NCBI RefSeq assembly: GCF_001411555.2
Contig: NC_049903.1
Coordinates: 11,714,362 to 11,778,361 of the forward strand
Direction of reading: 5' to 3'
DNA length: 64,000 nucleotides
Source of the DNA: Juglans regia
Lineage: Eukaryota; Streptophyta; Magnoliopsida; Fagales; Juglandaceae
Made by a program: the position numbers and the translations under genes. Numbering within the stretch: position 1 is the first letter of the stretch; every line of letters starts with the position of its first letter. Of this stretch, positions 1 to 11,401 are shown in pieces. The notes under the pieces were generated by a model. It was not told the DNA's origin and ran no database searches. It saw nothing but the letters and a program-made list of their open reading frames with translations.

Positions 1-135
1 TTGTACAAGAACAGTAAAACGCAGGCTGAATACTTATCTAAAATGAGTATTAACGTTTGTAACTGACTTTTTAAGTCATATTTATATATTCACTATTATG
101 AATGAAATGTGATCTTTATTCTAAAAAAAAAATAA
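1..135 (+). repeat. 3' end of an unclassified retroelement family, copy 1
   Basis: This AT-rich stretch ends in an A-run and resembles positions 32360-32455. Both contain 'taacgtttgtaa', a 'taagtca' block, 'atgaatg' and an A-rich end in the same order. The shared order plus the A-run suggests the 3' end of one retroelement family. No coding sequence remains, so the class is unknown. Confidence 0.4.
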
Positions 136-268
136 AAATAAATTGAGACTCTAATTACCACAGCATTTTAAGTTAGTAAGCGGGTTCTCTCCTATTCAAA
201 TTGATTATATAAACTAAGATCATCAATTTGTGTTTAAAACTTTTGTAACCATAATGGACAGTTCATAT

Positions 269-271
<3 letters not shown>

Positions 272-303
<32 letters not shown>
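272..303. repeat. (AT)n microsatellite
   Basis: About 16 uninterrupted AT units. Confidence 0.95.
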
Positions 304-307
<4 letters not shown>

Positions 308-901
308 AAGACGCAAAAAATTGAAATAAACATTATCTACAAATGTTTAAATGAAAACATAAATCAATAAAGGGAGAACAAATACTTGACGAGAAAGTGA
401 AAGAGCATGATATTGCATATGAGGGTTGCGGTCGAGGTCCCTAAGTACCACCATGCAAGCCCTCCCTCTCCTTCATTTCTTCTTATTTTCCCTTATTTTC
501 TCTTGGATTTCATTCATTATTACATTAAAAGAAAACTGAAAAAAGAAAAGGAAAACCATTTTGTTACTCTAGTCGTAAATCGGTCATTATAAAAAGAATT
601 CCCATCAATTCAAGAAAAAAAAAACTAAATTAAACCAAAAATGATCAATGAAAGCTACCCCTTATCCTTGCTCAGGTAGAGATCCCCTGCATACAAAGAC
701 AACGCTGAGAGAGAGAATTAGGGCAAAATCGAGAGTACCCTAATAGATGAAAAAAGAGATCAAAATAAAGAGGGAAAAAGCTTACTACAATGGAGATCGA
801 GTGGAGGATATGGTAGTTGACCTTGGGATGTGGTGGCTCGACAGTGGGCACTGCCTAATCAAGGAACCAAAGAAAGGGTGGGGCCGAGTGAAAGTCAAGG
901 T

Positions 902-932
<31 letters not shown>

Positions 933-1033
933 GATTGAAAGTCTCATTGGCTTCCATCAATGGCGGTGGCACGACAGGGGGAAAGCAGCAAAAACTTGAG
1001 AGAATGTAGAGAGAGAGAGAGAGAGAGAGAGAG
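902..1033. repeat. Two (GA)n arrays
   Basis: GA arrays at 902-933 (one interruption) and 1009-1033. They create false serine/leucine-repeat reading frames on the minus strand. Confidence 0.9.
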
Positions 1034-1080
1034 TATCTGGCTGGGGAACAAAGAAAGAAGGAGAAAAATAGTAGTCTTTC

Positions 1081-1385
1081 TATGAAAGACTTTTGTTGCT
1101 GCAAAAATTCTTATCTGTGGCGGCTTTAGCACTTGCCGCAACGAAAATGCGGCCACAATTAAAATGTGGCCGCAAAAAGGAAAGCCTTCCATGATATATG
1201 GGCATTTTGCGATGGATTTATTTGTGACGATAAAATGTCACTCCAAAAAGAGTATTTTGTGGCGAATTCCTGGATCGCCATCACGAAAATGTGGCTATAG
1301 TAAAATGAGGCTTCTTGCATGGAAAGGTTACTCACCGCAATTGTTTTTGGCAACGACATTTTATTTTTTTATTTTTTTTGTAGTG
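1081..1385. mobile_element. CACTA (En/Spm-like) transposon, right terminus
   Basis: The segment ends with 'ttttttttgtagtg' at 1372-1385, which reads CACTACAAAAAAAA on the minus strand, the hallmark CACTA terminus. The preceding 300 bp hold short subterminal repeats in both orientations, such as 'gcggccaca', 'tgtggccgc' and 'tgtggc', as expected for transposase-binding subterminal regions. The next three bases are 'aat', which would be the target duplication. I could not find the matching left end, so it is lost or lies before the window. No transposase coding sequence was seen. Confidence 0.65.
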
Positions 1386-2275
1386 AATACACAATTAATC
1401 ATGAGATTACGCTGCCACGACCCATGACAACTATTTTTTTCATCTTAATGATACTATTATAACTATATAGAAATATATATATATATATACACACACGCTA
1501 CACACTTCACACTCACACCCTCCACATAAATCATCTTTGACCTAGGACTAAGATTGCTGCATTCCAGACAGCCTCTCTATTATGCTCAAGAATGCCACCG
1601 TCTAGCTGTAGCCTCCTCCCCAAAGTCAAGCCTCTCCCTGTGGCCATCCCTGCACCACCACCACCGAAGGGTAACTCCACTGCCAAGCTTTTCCATGCCA
1701 CAACCCCACACAAGAAGCTCCCCCTTGCACGACCTTAGCCACAACAGCAGGTTGTTGCCGTTGAGAACACCGTTCCCGCTTGAAGTCCAACAACCATTTC
1801 TCCTAGCATCAACCATGGGACCACCTTGGAAAAGTCGCGCAACACCCCCCAGTCACTGCCATGAACGAGCTCAACCTGAGATGCAACCTTGTGTCACGTC
1901 CCATGGCGTCGCTACACCAGATCACCCACTGCACAACAGTGCCACGGGAAGACTGAGAGTCACTCTGCCGTAGAAACAACCCACAGCCACGGCAAACGTG
2001 CAAACCACCAGGATAGTCGCCCAACAAACCACCACCACCACCACCACCACCACCCTTGCTCCTTCACAGCACCCTACACGTTGGAAACCACCACACTCAA
2101 TCTCACGGAAGACCCATATTTTTGCTCCTCAAAACAGAGCACCTACTTCTCCATCGTGAGTCACTGCAAACCACCATCACCAAGAGTCAAACATGTCGAA
2201 AACTGCACAGAATCCGTCGCCAAAAGCTTCACGTCGCCCCCAGACCGTCCCACTCCTTCTCGCTATCTCACGGTG

Positions 2276-2324
<49 letters not shown>

Positions 2325-2477
2325 CGTTCTCCCTCCCCCTCTCATCACTCTCTCTTTCTTTCAGTGCTCTTCCACCTTATTGACCACCACAACCATCGCC
2401 TAGTCCCTTGCTCCGCCGCATGCCTGCTTCCCTCTCGTTAAGCCTCAGACGTACCACCCCTCTCTAGTGTTTGCCTT
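1386..2477. other. GC-richer non-coding stretch with CAC and CT arrays
   Basis: Several overlapping open frames exist here, but they are low-complexity (His, Ser/Leu or Pro runs) and conflict between strands. It contains a (CCA)n run at about 2027-2055 and a (CT)n run at 2278-2320. Its base composition is higher in GC than its flanks. It may be the 5' part of the LTR that ends at 4117, because long LTRs of this plant type often hold CT-rich pseudo-coding sequence, but I cannot see the LTR start. Confidence 0.4.
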
Positions 2478-4117
2478 GTTTTCAAAATAGGAAAGATTTC
2501 TTTGGTCTCTCGTAAAGCTTAGCATAGAGTAGAGTAATTTTTTATAAAATTACACTCACGCCCTTTGAGTTACAAGCCAAAGTTTGAACTTGTATTTTTA
2601 TGTTGGGCGTGATTTATACCATGGGCCTCAATTGGTTTGCAGAAAATTAGTATAATATTTTTAGTAGGCCTAGTCTCACTATATATTAGTATAAAAATTT
2701 TATTTTACAATTAATGTATTAGTCGGAGGAATTAGATGGATAACGATGAAATTTGAGAAGTAATGATATTTTAGGGTTAACAGAATTTAAGCATTTAGGA
2801 AAAATATGTTATTTTGGGATTTTAGTTTTAAGTAATCGAAATACGTGTTTGATCGAAAATTTACGAAAACTACGTGACTATTTAATAGGTGAAGATTAAT
2901 ATTTGCTCGGCACTGTTGCGAGAAAATTCTGAAAAGTTAAAAAGTCCAGTAAGCGGAGTTCCTATGCTAGACTTTGTATAAAAGAAAATGAACTGAGATC
3001 GATTTTGGAAAATATGCAAGTTTTGTTATGAAAAGAAATTAATTTGAAACAACCTCAGTTATTTGTTCTGAATTACTTATGAAACTTTGTATAAGAAGAA
3101 AGCATTTTCTTTCATGATTGGTGTAGATATGAACTTATTTTTGGCAATTCTATTTTTGAACTGTGCAAAATGGAGCGAATATGAAAATTTATGCATAATT
3201 ATATGATTATGATATGATTTTGTTGTGTTCTGAATATGTTTTATACTCTGATATGGTATGATGTGACTTCTAAAAATCTCTGGCACGACATTCAGTATCT
3301 GTGTTGTTCTGACATTACCACGGGTGTAAAACTGTGACCTCTGTTTGGGTTAATACCAATTTTTCTATTTCCGGTGCACCCACTTGGAAGCCAAAGTGGT
3401 TTTGTGCGTAGTCTTTCCTGTGTGCACATTCGGGACTCCAAGAATGAGTAAGGGGTAGATTTCACATTCTGTTTCTACTCGGTTGGTTGTCGGGATTTGC
3501 ACAACCTATCACGGGGGTTAAACATGAAATCCTGTTCTGATGTGATGTTTCAGTTATGCTATGCCAAATGAATCTTGAATAAGAATATTTTTGAACTTTT
3601 GTTCTTATATTTTTAATAACATATTCTAATTAAGCATTTTGAAAATAAAAATATTTCATTTTACGTTCTGAACTCTGTAAATACTCATGTTTACATACTA
3701 GTATATGTTCTATGATTACCGAGTTGTTGATAACTCACCCCTATCTCCACAATATTTTTCAAATAATTTTAATGTCTCAGTTGGAAGTCAAGAGTAGAAA
3801 ATATTAGCAATGTTTGATGGTCATAGAGGAATAAGTATCAAAGGATATAATTATTTATTGGAGAGTCTTATTTAGTGGATTTATTATTTTATGTTATTTC
3901 GATATTTTGAGTCATGGATATTTTTTGAGTTTTTGTGAAGATTTTAATTTATTTTATTGAGGTATTTCTTTGGCGTCTTAATGGATGAACATATATTTTT
4001 GATTTTGAATAAATAAGTTTGTATTTTATGAAGAATTTAGAATATATAAATATGTACTGGAAGATAATTTTAGATTATAAGAATTAATTTTCTGCACATT
4101 TAAGATGGAGCGTTACA
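2478..4117 (+). mobile_element. Degenerate long LTR of a Ty3/gypsy (Del/Tekay-like) retrotransposon
   Basis: The stretch has the composition and landmark phrases I associate with long chromovirus-type LTRs of trees. These include 'gcacaacctatcacggggg' near 3500, 'tactagtatatgt' and 'gttgataactcacccctat' near 3700-3750, and a terminal 'gatggagcgttaca' ending at 4117. The terminus 'gttaca' mirrors the 'tgtaac' start of an opposite-strand LTR fragment at 42960. No gag or pol lies next to it, so it is probably a solo or truncated LTR. The 5' boundary is uncertain. Confidence 0.5.
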
Positions 4118-4690
4118 GTACAATATGCTATTTAAAGAAAAATAATATTTCTATATTGGTGATCGATACATGAGTTTCACTCTTAGATCACAAGTACATT
4201 TATAATTACGCTGTACTTTTTGATTATCACTTGGAATGATTGAGTGGTTATCACAGCATGCAATATGCATCAATGTAAAAGATCAATATTGTATGTGCGT
4301 AATTTTGATCCCCCGGCCAGTACTCCGCATGCGATATAAATCAACGCGTACGCCGTATACATTAACTTGGACTGAACAATATATAGTTTTGGCTGCGATG
4401 ATTAATCAACGTACGTATACACCATATATATAATAATATACAAGACATGCTTTTATGAATTTTCAATAGTTCAGTGTGGTCAACGTTTCCAACTGGTCCT
4501 GGCTTGAAATTCAACGCTGGGATTGCGTGGGGGAATATATATTTTTCATATATCTTGCCTATACTTAAAAGCATCTATAACATCTACAGTAATAAACAGT
4601 AACCGTAAACAATAATTATCTTCCTCCTCACGTTCCTCTCTGCCTCCGCCTCCCTCTGATCTATCCTCATAGAAACCCACGGCAAAATAA
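4118..4690. other. Gene-free unique-looking stretch
   Basis: I see nothing supportable here. It is AT-rich with scattered 'tatata' runs and no convincing coding frame. Confidence 0.5.
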
Positions 4691-4699
4691 TCACAAAAA

Positions 4700-5020
4700 C
4701 TCACAGCAAATCACCACACAAATAGTACAAAATCAAAAAATCATCTCACAAATCACCAAATCAACACAGCAAAATCATCACAAAAACTCACGGTAAAATC
4801 ATCACAAAAACTCACGACAAATCACTACACAAATACCACAAAATCAAAAAATCACCGCACAAATAACCAAATCAACACACAAGTTTCACACAGATCACAA
4901 ATCAACGCACAAGGAGAAACCAAATCACCACAAAATCACCAAAAAAATACAACAAAATCAAAAAATCACCACACAAATCACTAAATCAACATACAAAATT
5001 CCACACAAATCACAAATCAA
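4700..5020. repeat. A/C-rich tandem repeat, period about 111-113 bp, three copies
   Basis: The phrase 'caaatcaccacacaaat' and its variants recurs at about 4707, 4818 and 4931. Each is followed by 'caaaatcaaaaaatca' and then 'accaaatcaacac'. Copies have diverged by substitutions and short indels. There is no coding potential. Confidence 0.75.
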
Positions 5021-5024
5021 CACA

Positions 5025-5430
5025 CGGGGAGAAACCCGTGCGTGTAGAGGAAGAGAGAAGGCTATGGGCTTCGACCTGTTGTGGCGGGAGAGAGAGAGGT
5101 CTGTGGGGACGAGCTCGGCGGGCTGCTGGTGGTGGTACGGTGTCGTAGGGGTGGCTAACGGCGGCCGTACGGGGAGAAACCCGTGCGTGTAGAGGAAGAG
5201 AGAGAGCTACGAGCTTCGGCCTGTTGCGGGGGCAGAGAGAGAGGTCGTTGGGCACGAGATCGGCATGGGGAAGGTCGCCGGTCACTGGGCTTGGTGGTGG
5301 CGCAGTAGCGGCGGCCGGTTGCGCTGGGCGGAGCCGAGGAGAAGACATCGAGAGGGAGAGAGGCGTGCGGCTGGAGGGAGGGAGGAGAGAGAGGGAAGAG
5401 GGAAAGTCAAATAAAAAGTTAGGTTTTTGA
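5025..5430. repeat. GC-rich tandem duplication, 145-bp offset
   Basis: A block beginning 'cggggagaaacccgtgcgtg' starts at 5025 and again at 5170, with matching sequence for more than 100 bp. The block is strongly G-rich on the plus strand and ends abruptly in AT-rich DNA near 5430. Open frames on both strands are composition artefacts. Confidence 0.75.
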
Positions 5431-6180
5431 GATTTTAAATCTCAACCATTCATTTTCAATCCTCATTAATCCAACAGTGAAAATTAAAACATTAAAAATA
5501 AACTATGAAGATTAAAACATTAAAAATAAATTAACTTAAAATAGATAATTGCAATAGAAATTCAACTTTAATTTATAAAATATTAATATTTTATCATTAA
5601 ATAAATGATAGAGTTTTGTTAAATATTTTTAAAAGAGTAAAATCATATAAATAATTAGAATTTTTAATATAATTTAAATCTCATAATATTTTTAATTAAT
5701 TAAAATCATTTAAATAAAATGATTTTCTATCATTATAATATTTTTGAATTTTTCAAAATAGAAGAGACTTACTTTAGTGATGAAAAAATGTGAGAACAAT
5801 ATAGAAATAAAAGACTCTGTATTCTTTTAGTGCTCCCCGGATCATTGAGTAGTATGGTTGAATTCTACAATTCATATATTGCAAGTGAGGGGAAAAGAAA
5901 ACTTTTTGGGATTTAAATATAACATTTCATCATAACTCTCCAAATTAGATCCAATGATGAAAATTTAAATACTGATTTAAATTAATTTAAAATATATAAT
6001 TAACATATAAATATCATATCATAAATAAACTATCAAATTTAATTTATAAAATACTAATCTTTCATCATTAAATAAATGATGAAATTTTGTTAAATATTTT
6101 TAAAAAAGTAAAACTATATAAATAATTAAAATTTTAACATAATTTAAATATGAAAATATTCTTAATTAACTAAAAGGAAC
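5431..6180. repeat. Two diverged direct copies of a ~270-bp AT-rich module
   Basis: Copy 1 (about 5431-5735) and copy 2 (about 5905-6180) share a long ordered run. It includes 'tttaatttataaaata', 'catcattaaataaatgat' variants, 'ttttgttaaatattttt', 'aaaagagtaaaatcatat' variants and 'ataaataatta'. No terminal inverted repeat was identified. They look like old non-autonomous elements or a segmental duplication. Confidence 0.65.
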
Positions 6181-6184
6181 TGCT

Positions 6185-6392
6185 ACTGCTATCAAAAAAG
6201 TAGCTCGAAAATGTGTCCTGAATATGTATTTCACTTTTTTATTTTTCTTTTTTTTTTATGTATATTTTTAATCATCATAAATATTTTTTAAAAAAATAAA
6301 AAATTTACAACATCATTAAAAAACACTTCCTTAATCACTAGGTTAAAAAAAAAAAAATTAGGCAAACGTCTTTAGACGTTATACTACCGCTA

Positions 6393-6396
<4 letters not shown>
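6185..6396. mobile_element. AT-rich MITE-like element (dispersed family)
   Basis: A T-rich left half and an A-rich right half around 'aatcatcataaatattt' form a foldback. The same structure recurs near 13140-13330, 17752-17945, 26190-26330 and 43500-43700. Exact ends and a target duplication are not visible, so boundaries are approximate. Confidence 0.4.

Positions 6397-6428
<32 letters not shown>
6397..6428. repeat. (TA)n microsatellite
   Basis: About 16 uninterrupted TA units at the right edge of the AT-rich element. Confidence 0.95.
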
Positions 6429-6430
<2 letters not shown>

Positions 6431-6645
6431 ATCGTCACAAGTTGAAAAGAGTGCAGGGGCAGTTGTACGCAGAATCGTTTGGGTATCAACGTACATGACC
6501 TTATTAATGAGTTTATAGGAAAAAAAGAAGAAGTAAGAGTAGTGATACACAGATCATACACATGTATAGATTGCCTAAGAAATGGACATGGTACGGTGCC
6601 ATGCATTGGTGCCAGTGAATCTTTCTCCGTACCTCTATAAAATTG

Positions 6646-6824
6646 TTAAGTATATGTTTCACACCGCCAACTACATGAATGACTTATAATGAATAAAGGA
6701 GTGGCACTGGTTGCCTTGTGGAGTCTAATTCGATAAGTCAGTATAGGAATATGAGAATAAATGTATGTAAAGAAGAAGATAATCAAATTAAGTTTTTGTT
6801 ACCTCTTGTAGGCTATTTATAGAG
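6646..6824 (+). repeat. LTR-like direct repeat, copy A (left part)
   Basis: It begins 'tgttaag' and continues 'gtttcacaccgcca'. It matches copy B at 9693-9880 for about 180 bp, including 'gttgccttgtggagtct' and 'aagtttttgttac'. The right part of copy A resumes at 7451-7545. The pair probably represents the LTRs of a non-autonomous element, but I could not find a primer-binding site or matching flanks. Confidence 0.55.
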
Positions 6825-7450
6825 TTTTTTTTTTTAAACAAAGGAGGGCGGAACCTCCGGCACTTTATTAAAAATTATCTCACTTATGGCGGAGGAAAAC
6901 CTTATATACTAGAGATTTAAAACTTTACAATAACAATGAAACTCCAAAAAAGTAAAATAAAAACCTAACAAGCTTACGAAACACTAAAATCTAACATGTA
7001 GTAGACCAGCCTTATCCAACCTAAGAATACCTCTCAATTTACAAGGCAAAGAAACAAAATCAACAAACGTATTATTGTGACCTTCCTCTCCCCTCCGAGC
7101 GAGGAAATCCACCGCATTATTCTCTTCCTGAAATTGATGTTGAATGTTGAAATGCACATCCCTTAATGAGACCAAGAGTTCCTCCCAATAATCCCTTAAG
7201 TACCAAGTCGTGCACTTGTGACAAGCTAGTCAAGAAACCACCAAACTGGAATCACTCTCAATAACAATCTGGTTGAAACCCAACTCTTTACATAAAGAGG
7301 TACCATCAATTAATGCTCTCAATTCAGCCTCATTATTCGTACCCTGCCGAAACAACGAGGAGAAAGCCCCTTTGAAATTACCATGATGATCGCAAATTAT
7401 ACCTCTTCTACCACAACTCCCCGGGTTGCCTCGACAACTCCCATTAGAAG
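6825..7450 (-). pseudogene. LINE (L1-type) 3' end with RNase H domain fragment
   Basis: Read on the minus strand this is the 3' end of a non-LTR retrotransposon. From about 7445 down it encodes an RNase H-like (RVT_3) segment with 'NNEAELRALIDG', 'LGFNQIVIESDSSLVV' and, after a stop, 'ENNAVDFLARRGEEG'. The stop at 7230-7232 is TGA where this family usually has Trp. The coding part ends at 6984. A short 3' UTR with 'cctccgccataagtga' follows, then a poly-A tail seen as the T-run at 6825-6835. RNase H in such LINEs removes RNA from the RNA:DNA hybrid during insertion. Everything 5' (endonuclease, reverse transcriptase) is missing, so it is a dead 5'-truncated copy. It interrupts LTR-like repeat copy A. 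Confidence 0.8.
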
Positions 7451-7545
7451 TCTGAGTCTATCTTCTATTAAGAGTTTGGGTTCGTTCTTGACTTTATCTC
7501 TTAGTTAAAATTGTGGGGGCTCAAATATCCATTCATGTTATCCCG
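7451..7545 (+). repeat. LTR-like direct repeat, copy A (right part)
   Basis: It matches 12130-12215: 'gtctatctcctattaggag' or a close variant, then 'cttgactttatctcttag', then 'gggctcaaata'. About 60 bp present in copy B are absent here, so the LINE insertion was accompanied or followed by a small deletion. Confidence 0.55.
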
Positions 7546-9692
7546 CTAATTTTCTTTGTGCTGGCACATGGGAAATTAAATACTTTGCATTCTCTATATT
7601 TGCCTTTTACCCCGCTGGCTCGTGGGCTTCTCTGCTTGCTTTTGTTTTCCCCTTCTCCGCTGAGGGTCTATACTAGTTAGTGTATGGGTGTCTCCACGCC
7701 CTTGTAAAGTCTTAGAAGGCTTTGAGAATCTTCAAGTTCATAATTTGTAAAATAAATTTAGAAAATTGGTCACTGGTTTTTCGTTCGATCCCTGGTTAGT
7801 TGTTCGATCTTTGGTTTTCTATTTGTTTCGTACTAAGCGGTGAGGGCTCAGCTTGGAGAGAGAGGCGGAAGATGTACTCGACCACATTAGGTGTGAGTGC
7901 AGAGCTCAATTTTGAGTTTGTTTATTTGTGTGAATATTTGCTTGAGAGATTGTTTATTGTCAGCGAAAAGTGAGTATTTCCATGATTGGTTTTTGTGTGT
8001 ATTTTTGTGAATGTTTTTGCTTTTGTTGGTAGTAGTGGATTTCCTATCCCTTGGTGTAAATTGCTGTTGTGTTCTTGTTTTGTTGTTGGTGTTTGCTGGT
8101 AGTAACCTGCGCTTAAGTGATTAGGGAGCCCATCGACTCATTCTCGAAGGAAACCCACGCAAGGTAGTTGTGGAGCTCGGTGGCTCATTTCTAAAGGTAA
8201 CTTTGGAGAGGGTAGTGTGGTCTTCTAACCTCCACGTCTGTTCGATGGCGATCTTTGGAGAGGGTCATGTGGTTTTTTGACCTCCACGCCTGTTCGATGG
8301 CGAACTCTAGAGAGGTTGGACCTGGGCGGCGCCATACATGGAGGTGGCTGACAGCATGTTGGCCATGCACGGGGATCCTCGCAGGGGGCATGTAGGTGCG
8401 CTAGGCCATGCACATTACGTGCTTGTGCATGGGATATGTCGTGGATGTACCCGCATTGTGTTGATGGTTGTGAGTGCCACCATAGCGGCAACAGAGGACG
8501 CCAGAGGTTCACGATGTGGCCATGAATGGCTCTACAAGCTCACAGATGGGTTGGTTTGGCAAGCGTGTTGTGGCATCGGCACCAAGTAGCTCCTACAATG
8601 TGCTTTCGTGGTGGTGGTGAGGCTGATGACGAGCTAGGTGGTGGTTGTGGGTGAGGATCACTGCAACTGTGATAAAAAGCGCCGAAGCTCCACGGCGTGG
8701 CTGTGGGCGACACCACTAGCTCACGGTTGGGCTGGGATGGCAAGCATATTGTGGTGTCGGTGCTAAGCAGCTCCTACGACTTGCTTTCGTGGTGGTGGCG
8801 AGGCTGACGGCGAGCTAGGTGGTGGTTGTGGTCGAGGATCACTACGACGGCGGTAGAAACCGTCGAAGCTCCACGACGTGGTTGTGGGTGGCACCACAAG
8901 CTCATGGTTGGACTGGGATGGCAAGCATATTGTGGTGTTGGTGCTAAGCAGCTCCTACGGCATGTTTTCATGGTGGTGGTGAGGCTGACGGCAAGAAAAG
9001 CCACCATGGTCGGAGATCATACCGTCGATGACAGAAACCTCCGATGAGCTAGGTGGTGGCTGGCCCTTTGGGATGCACGGCAATGTGCATGCTTTGCCCA
9101 TGCTATGCTCGACGTGACTGGCACCCATGGTCGAGGAACCACCCCACCGTGATTTCTTACAGGTGGTGGTTAGAGGTGGCTCCACCAGCTTACGGACACC
9201 GGTGTGTGGGCCTCTGACTACTTGTTGCTCTCTGCTCGTACTGTGCATGGCGTACACTATGCTCTACTGCGGTGAATGATCAGCAGAAGGCTCCACCGTC
9301 GTTGTGTTTCCCCATGAAGGGCAGACGTCTTCAAGCCTCGCCGTGCTACAGGGGTGGTGGCTGCAAGTACTAACTCCAGCATTTTATGTGCACTGTGCAT
9401 GTTGCATCGCAGAGTGCTTGCAGCACTTGCACATTGCATGCTGCGTGCACCCTCCCCGCCTCTTATTTTTCTTATTATTTGCTACAGTGTTAGAGTGTAA
9501 ACAACAAGAGAAATAACAAAGTTGAAGGGATCTTATTTGATTTTTTTTTTTTTACAAGGACTTCATGAGTTGCGGAATTCTCCTACTCTCATTTTCGGTA
9601 TTAAGAAATTACGATTTGTGTGTGATCACGTAGTAGTTGGCATGTGAAAATCATGTTTAAGTCTGAGAGGATCTAATAGACAGAGCCATTGT
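7546..9692. other. Interior between the two LTR-like repeats; non-coding, GC-rich core
   Basis: No gag or pol motif is present. The first 900 bp are T/G-rich. From 8160 onward the sequence becomes GC-rich, with local repeats of 'gagagggt' and 'cctccacgcctgttcgatgg' at 8230-8300 and the 181-bp tandem repeat at about 8470-9010. Numerous open frames on both strands arise from the GC bias. It fits the interior of a large non-autonomous retroelement, which is inference only. Confidence 0.4.
8470..9010. repeat. GC-rich 181-bp minisatellite, about three copies
   Basis: The phrase 'agctcctac' recurs at 8588, 8769 and 8950, exactly 181 bp apart each time. Each copy is followed by 'gtggtggtg.gaggctga' and preceded by 'ggcaagc.t.ttgtggt' phrases. 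Copies differ by scattered substitutions, not indels, so the spacing stays constant. Confidence 0.85.
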
Positions 9693-9933
9693 TAAGACGT
9701 GTTTCACACCGCCAGCCACACAAATGACCTGCAACGAATAAAGGGGGGCACTAGTTGCCTTGTGGAGTCTCCGATACCAAAGTCAATATAACAATATGAG
9801 AGTAAATATATGTAAAGAATAAATGAATCAAGTTAAGTTTTTGTTACTTTTTGTAGAATATTTATAGAGGTTGTTTCCTTGGAGTGATAGAGTTCAATTT
9901 GCTTTGTGAAATATTTTTCTTTGAAAAGTCTAA
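9693..9933 (+). repeat. LTR-like direct repeat, copy B (left part)
   Basis: It starts 'tgttaag' and matches copy A as far as 'atttatagag'. It then continues about 100 bp that copy A has lost, to the 'taa' where the Harbinger-like element is inserted. The rest of copy B resumes at 12133. Confidence 0.55.
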
Positions 9934-11398
9934 GGGTACGTTTGGGTAGTGAGAATACATTAAATTCTTTGAAGTGTTGTGAATGTTTGTGAATAGTTAT
10001 GAGTAGAGATTATAGTGAGTTTGTGGATCCTATTGAGAATATTTTGAGTTGTTTGGATGTGTGAAATATGTTGAGTTGTTGACTTTTGAATAGGTAGTTG
10101 AAAAGGTATGGGTCCCATAAATATTATAGTGATTTTATTTTTAGTAATAAATATTATAGTGATTTTATTATAGTGATTTTTTAATATTAATAAATATTGT
10201 AGTGATTTTATTTTATTTTTATATATAATAATGATAAATATTATAATGATTTTATTTTTAATTTATAAATAATAGTGATAAATATTATAATGATTTTATT
10301 TTCATATATATAATAGTGATAAATATTATAGTAATGTTATTTTTTATTTATATATTATAGTGATTTTATTTTTTATTTATATATTAGAGTGATTTTATTT
10401 TTTTATTTATATATAATAGTGATTTTATTTTTTATTTATATATAATAGTGATAAATAGTGATTTTGTTTTTTATTTATATATTATAGTGATTTTATTTTT
10501 TATTAATATATTATAGTGATTTTATTTTATATTTATATATAATAGTGATAAATATTATAGTGATTTTATTTTATATTTATATGTAATAGTGATAAATATT
10601 ATAGTGATTTCATTTTTTATTTATATTTAAGAGTGATAAATATTATAGTGATTTTATTTTTTATTTATATTTAATAGTGATAAATATTGTAGTGATTTTA
10701 TTTTTTATTTATATATAATAGTGATAAATATTGTAGTGATTTTATTTTTTATTTATATATAATAGTGATAAATATTATTAATTTTAATTTTAATTTATAT
10801 ATAATAGTGATAAATATTATAGTGATTTTATTTTTTATTTATATTTAATAGTCATAAATATTATAATGATTTCATTTTTTATTTATATTTAATAGTGATA
10901 AATATTATAGTGATTTTATTTTTTATTTATATTTAATAGTCATAAATATTGTAGTGATTTTAATTTTAATTTTTATTTAATAGTGATAAATATTATAGTG
11001 ATTTTAATTTTTATTTATATATAATAGTGATAAATATTATTGTGATTTTATTTTTTATTTATATATAATAGTGATAAATAGTGATTTTATTTTCTATTTA
11101 TATATAATAGTGATAAATATTGTAGTGATTTTATTTTTTATTTATATATAATAGTGATAAATATTATAGTATTTTTTTATTTTTATTTAATAGTGATAAA
11201 TATTATAGTGATTTTATTTTTATTTATATATAATAGTAATAAATATTATAGAATGTTTGTGAATAGTTATGAGTAGAGATTGAAGTGGGTTTGTGGGTCA
11301 CATTGAGAGTATTTTAAGTTGTTTAGCATGTGGAGTATTTCCAAAATTACGGGAATACTTGAAAAGTGCTGAGGTATGTTAACTACACAAACGTAGCC
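9934..11398. mobile_element. PIF/Harbinger-like non-autonomous element 1 with internal minisatellite
   Basis: The left end is 'gggtacgtttgggtagtg'; the right end, read on the minus strand, is 'ggctacgtttgtgtag'. Both flanks carry TAA (9931-9933 and 11399-11401), the expected Harbinger target duplication. The ends hold about 200 bp of semi-unique sequence, including 'gaatagttatgagtagagat' at both sides. The middle is an array of a roughly 44-bp AT-rich unit built from 'agtgataaatattatagtg' and 'attttattttttattt'. There is no coding capacity. Confidence 0.8.
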
Positions 11399-11401
11399 TA
11401 A

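Larger units (their letters stand above)
136..1080. other. Gene-free AT-rich stretch with microsatellites
   Basis: I see no supported gene here. The stretch holds an (AT)16 array at 272-303 and two (GA)n arrays at 902-933 and 1009-1033. The part from about 650 onward may be interior sequence of the CACTA element whose right end lies at 1385, but nothing diagnostic supports this. Confidence 0.5.

Noticed and set aside
1889..2403. Open frames with His-, Ser/Leu- and Pro-rich runs
   Set aside because: They are created by CAC and CT simple repeats, overlap each other in different frames and show no domain.
4700..5020. CRISPR-like array
   Set aside because: Copies are contiguous tandem repeats without unique spacers, in a plant nuclear context.
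5010..5430. Overlapping Arg/Pro/Ala-rich frames on both strands
   Set aside because: They come from the GC-rich tandem duplication; both strands are open equally and no motif is present.
7775..7815. 'gttcgatccctgg' as a tRNA gene T-arm/B box
   Set aside because: No acceptor stem, D-arm or anticodon arm could be paired around it.
8191..9516. Cluster of 60-100 codon frames on both strands
   Set aside because: They follow the 181-bp minisatellite and GC bias, and frames conflict between strands.
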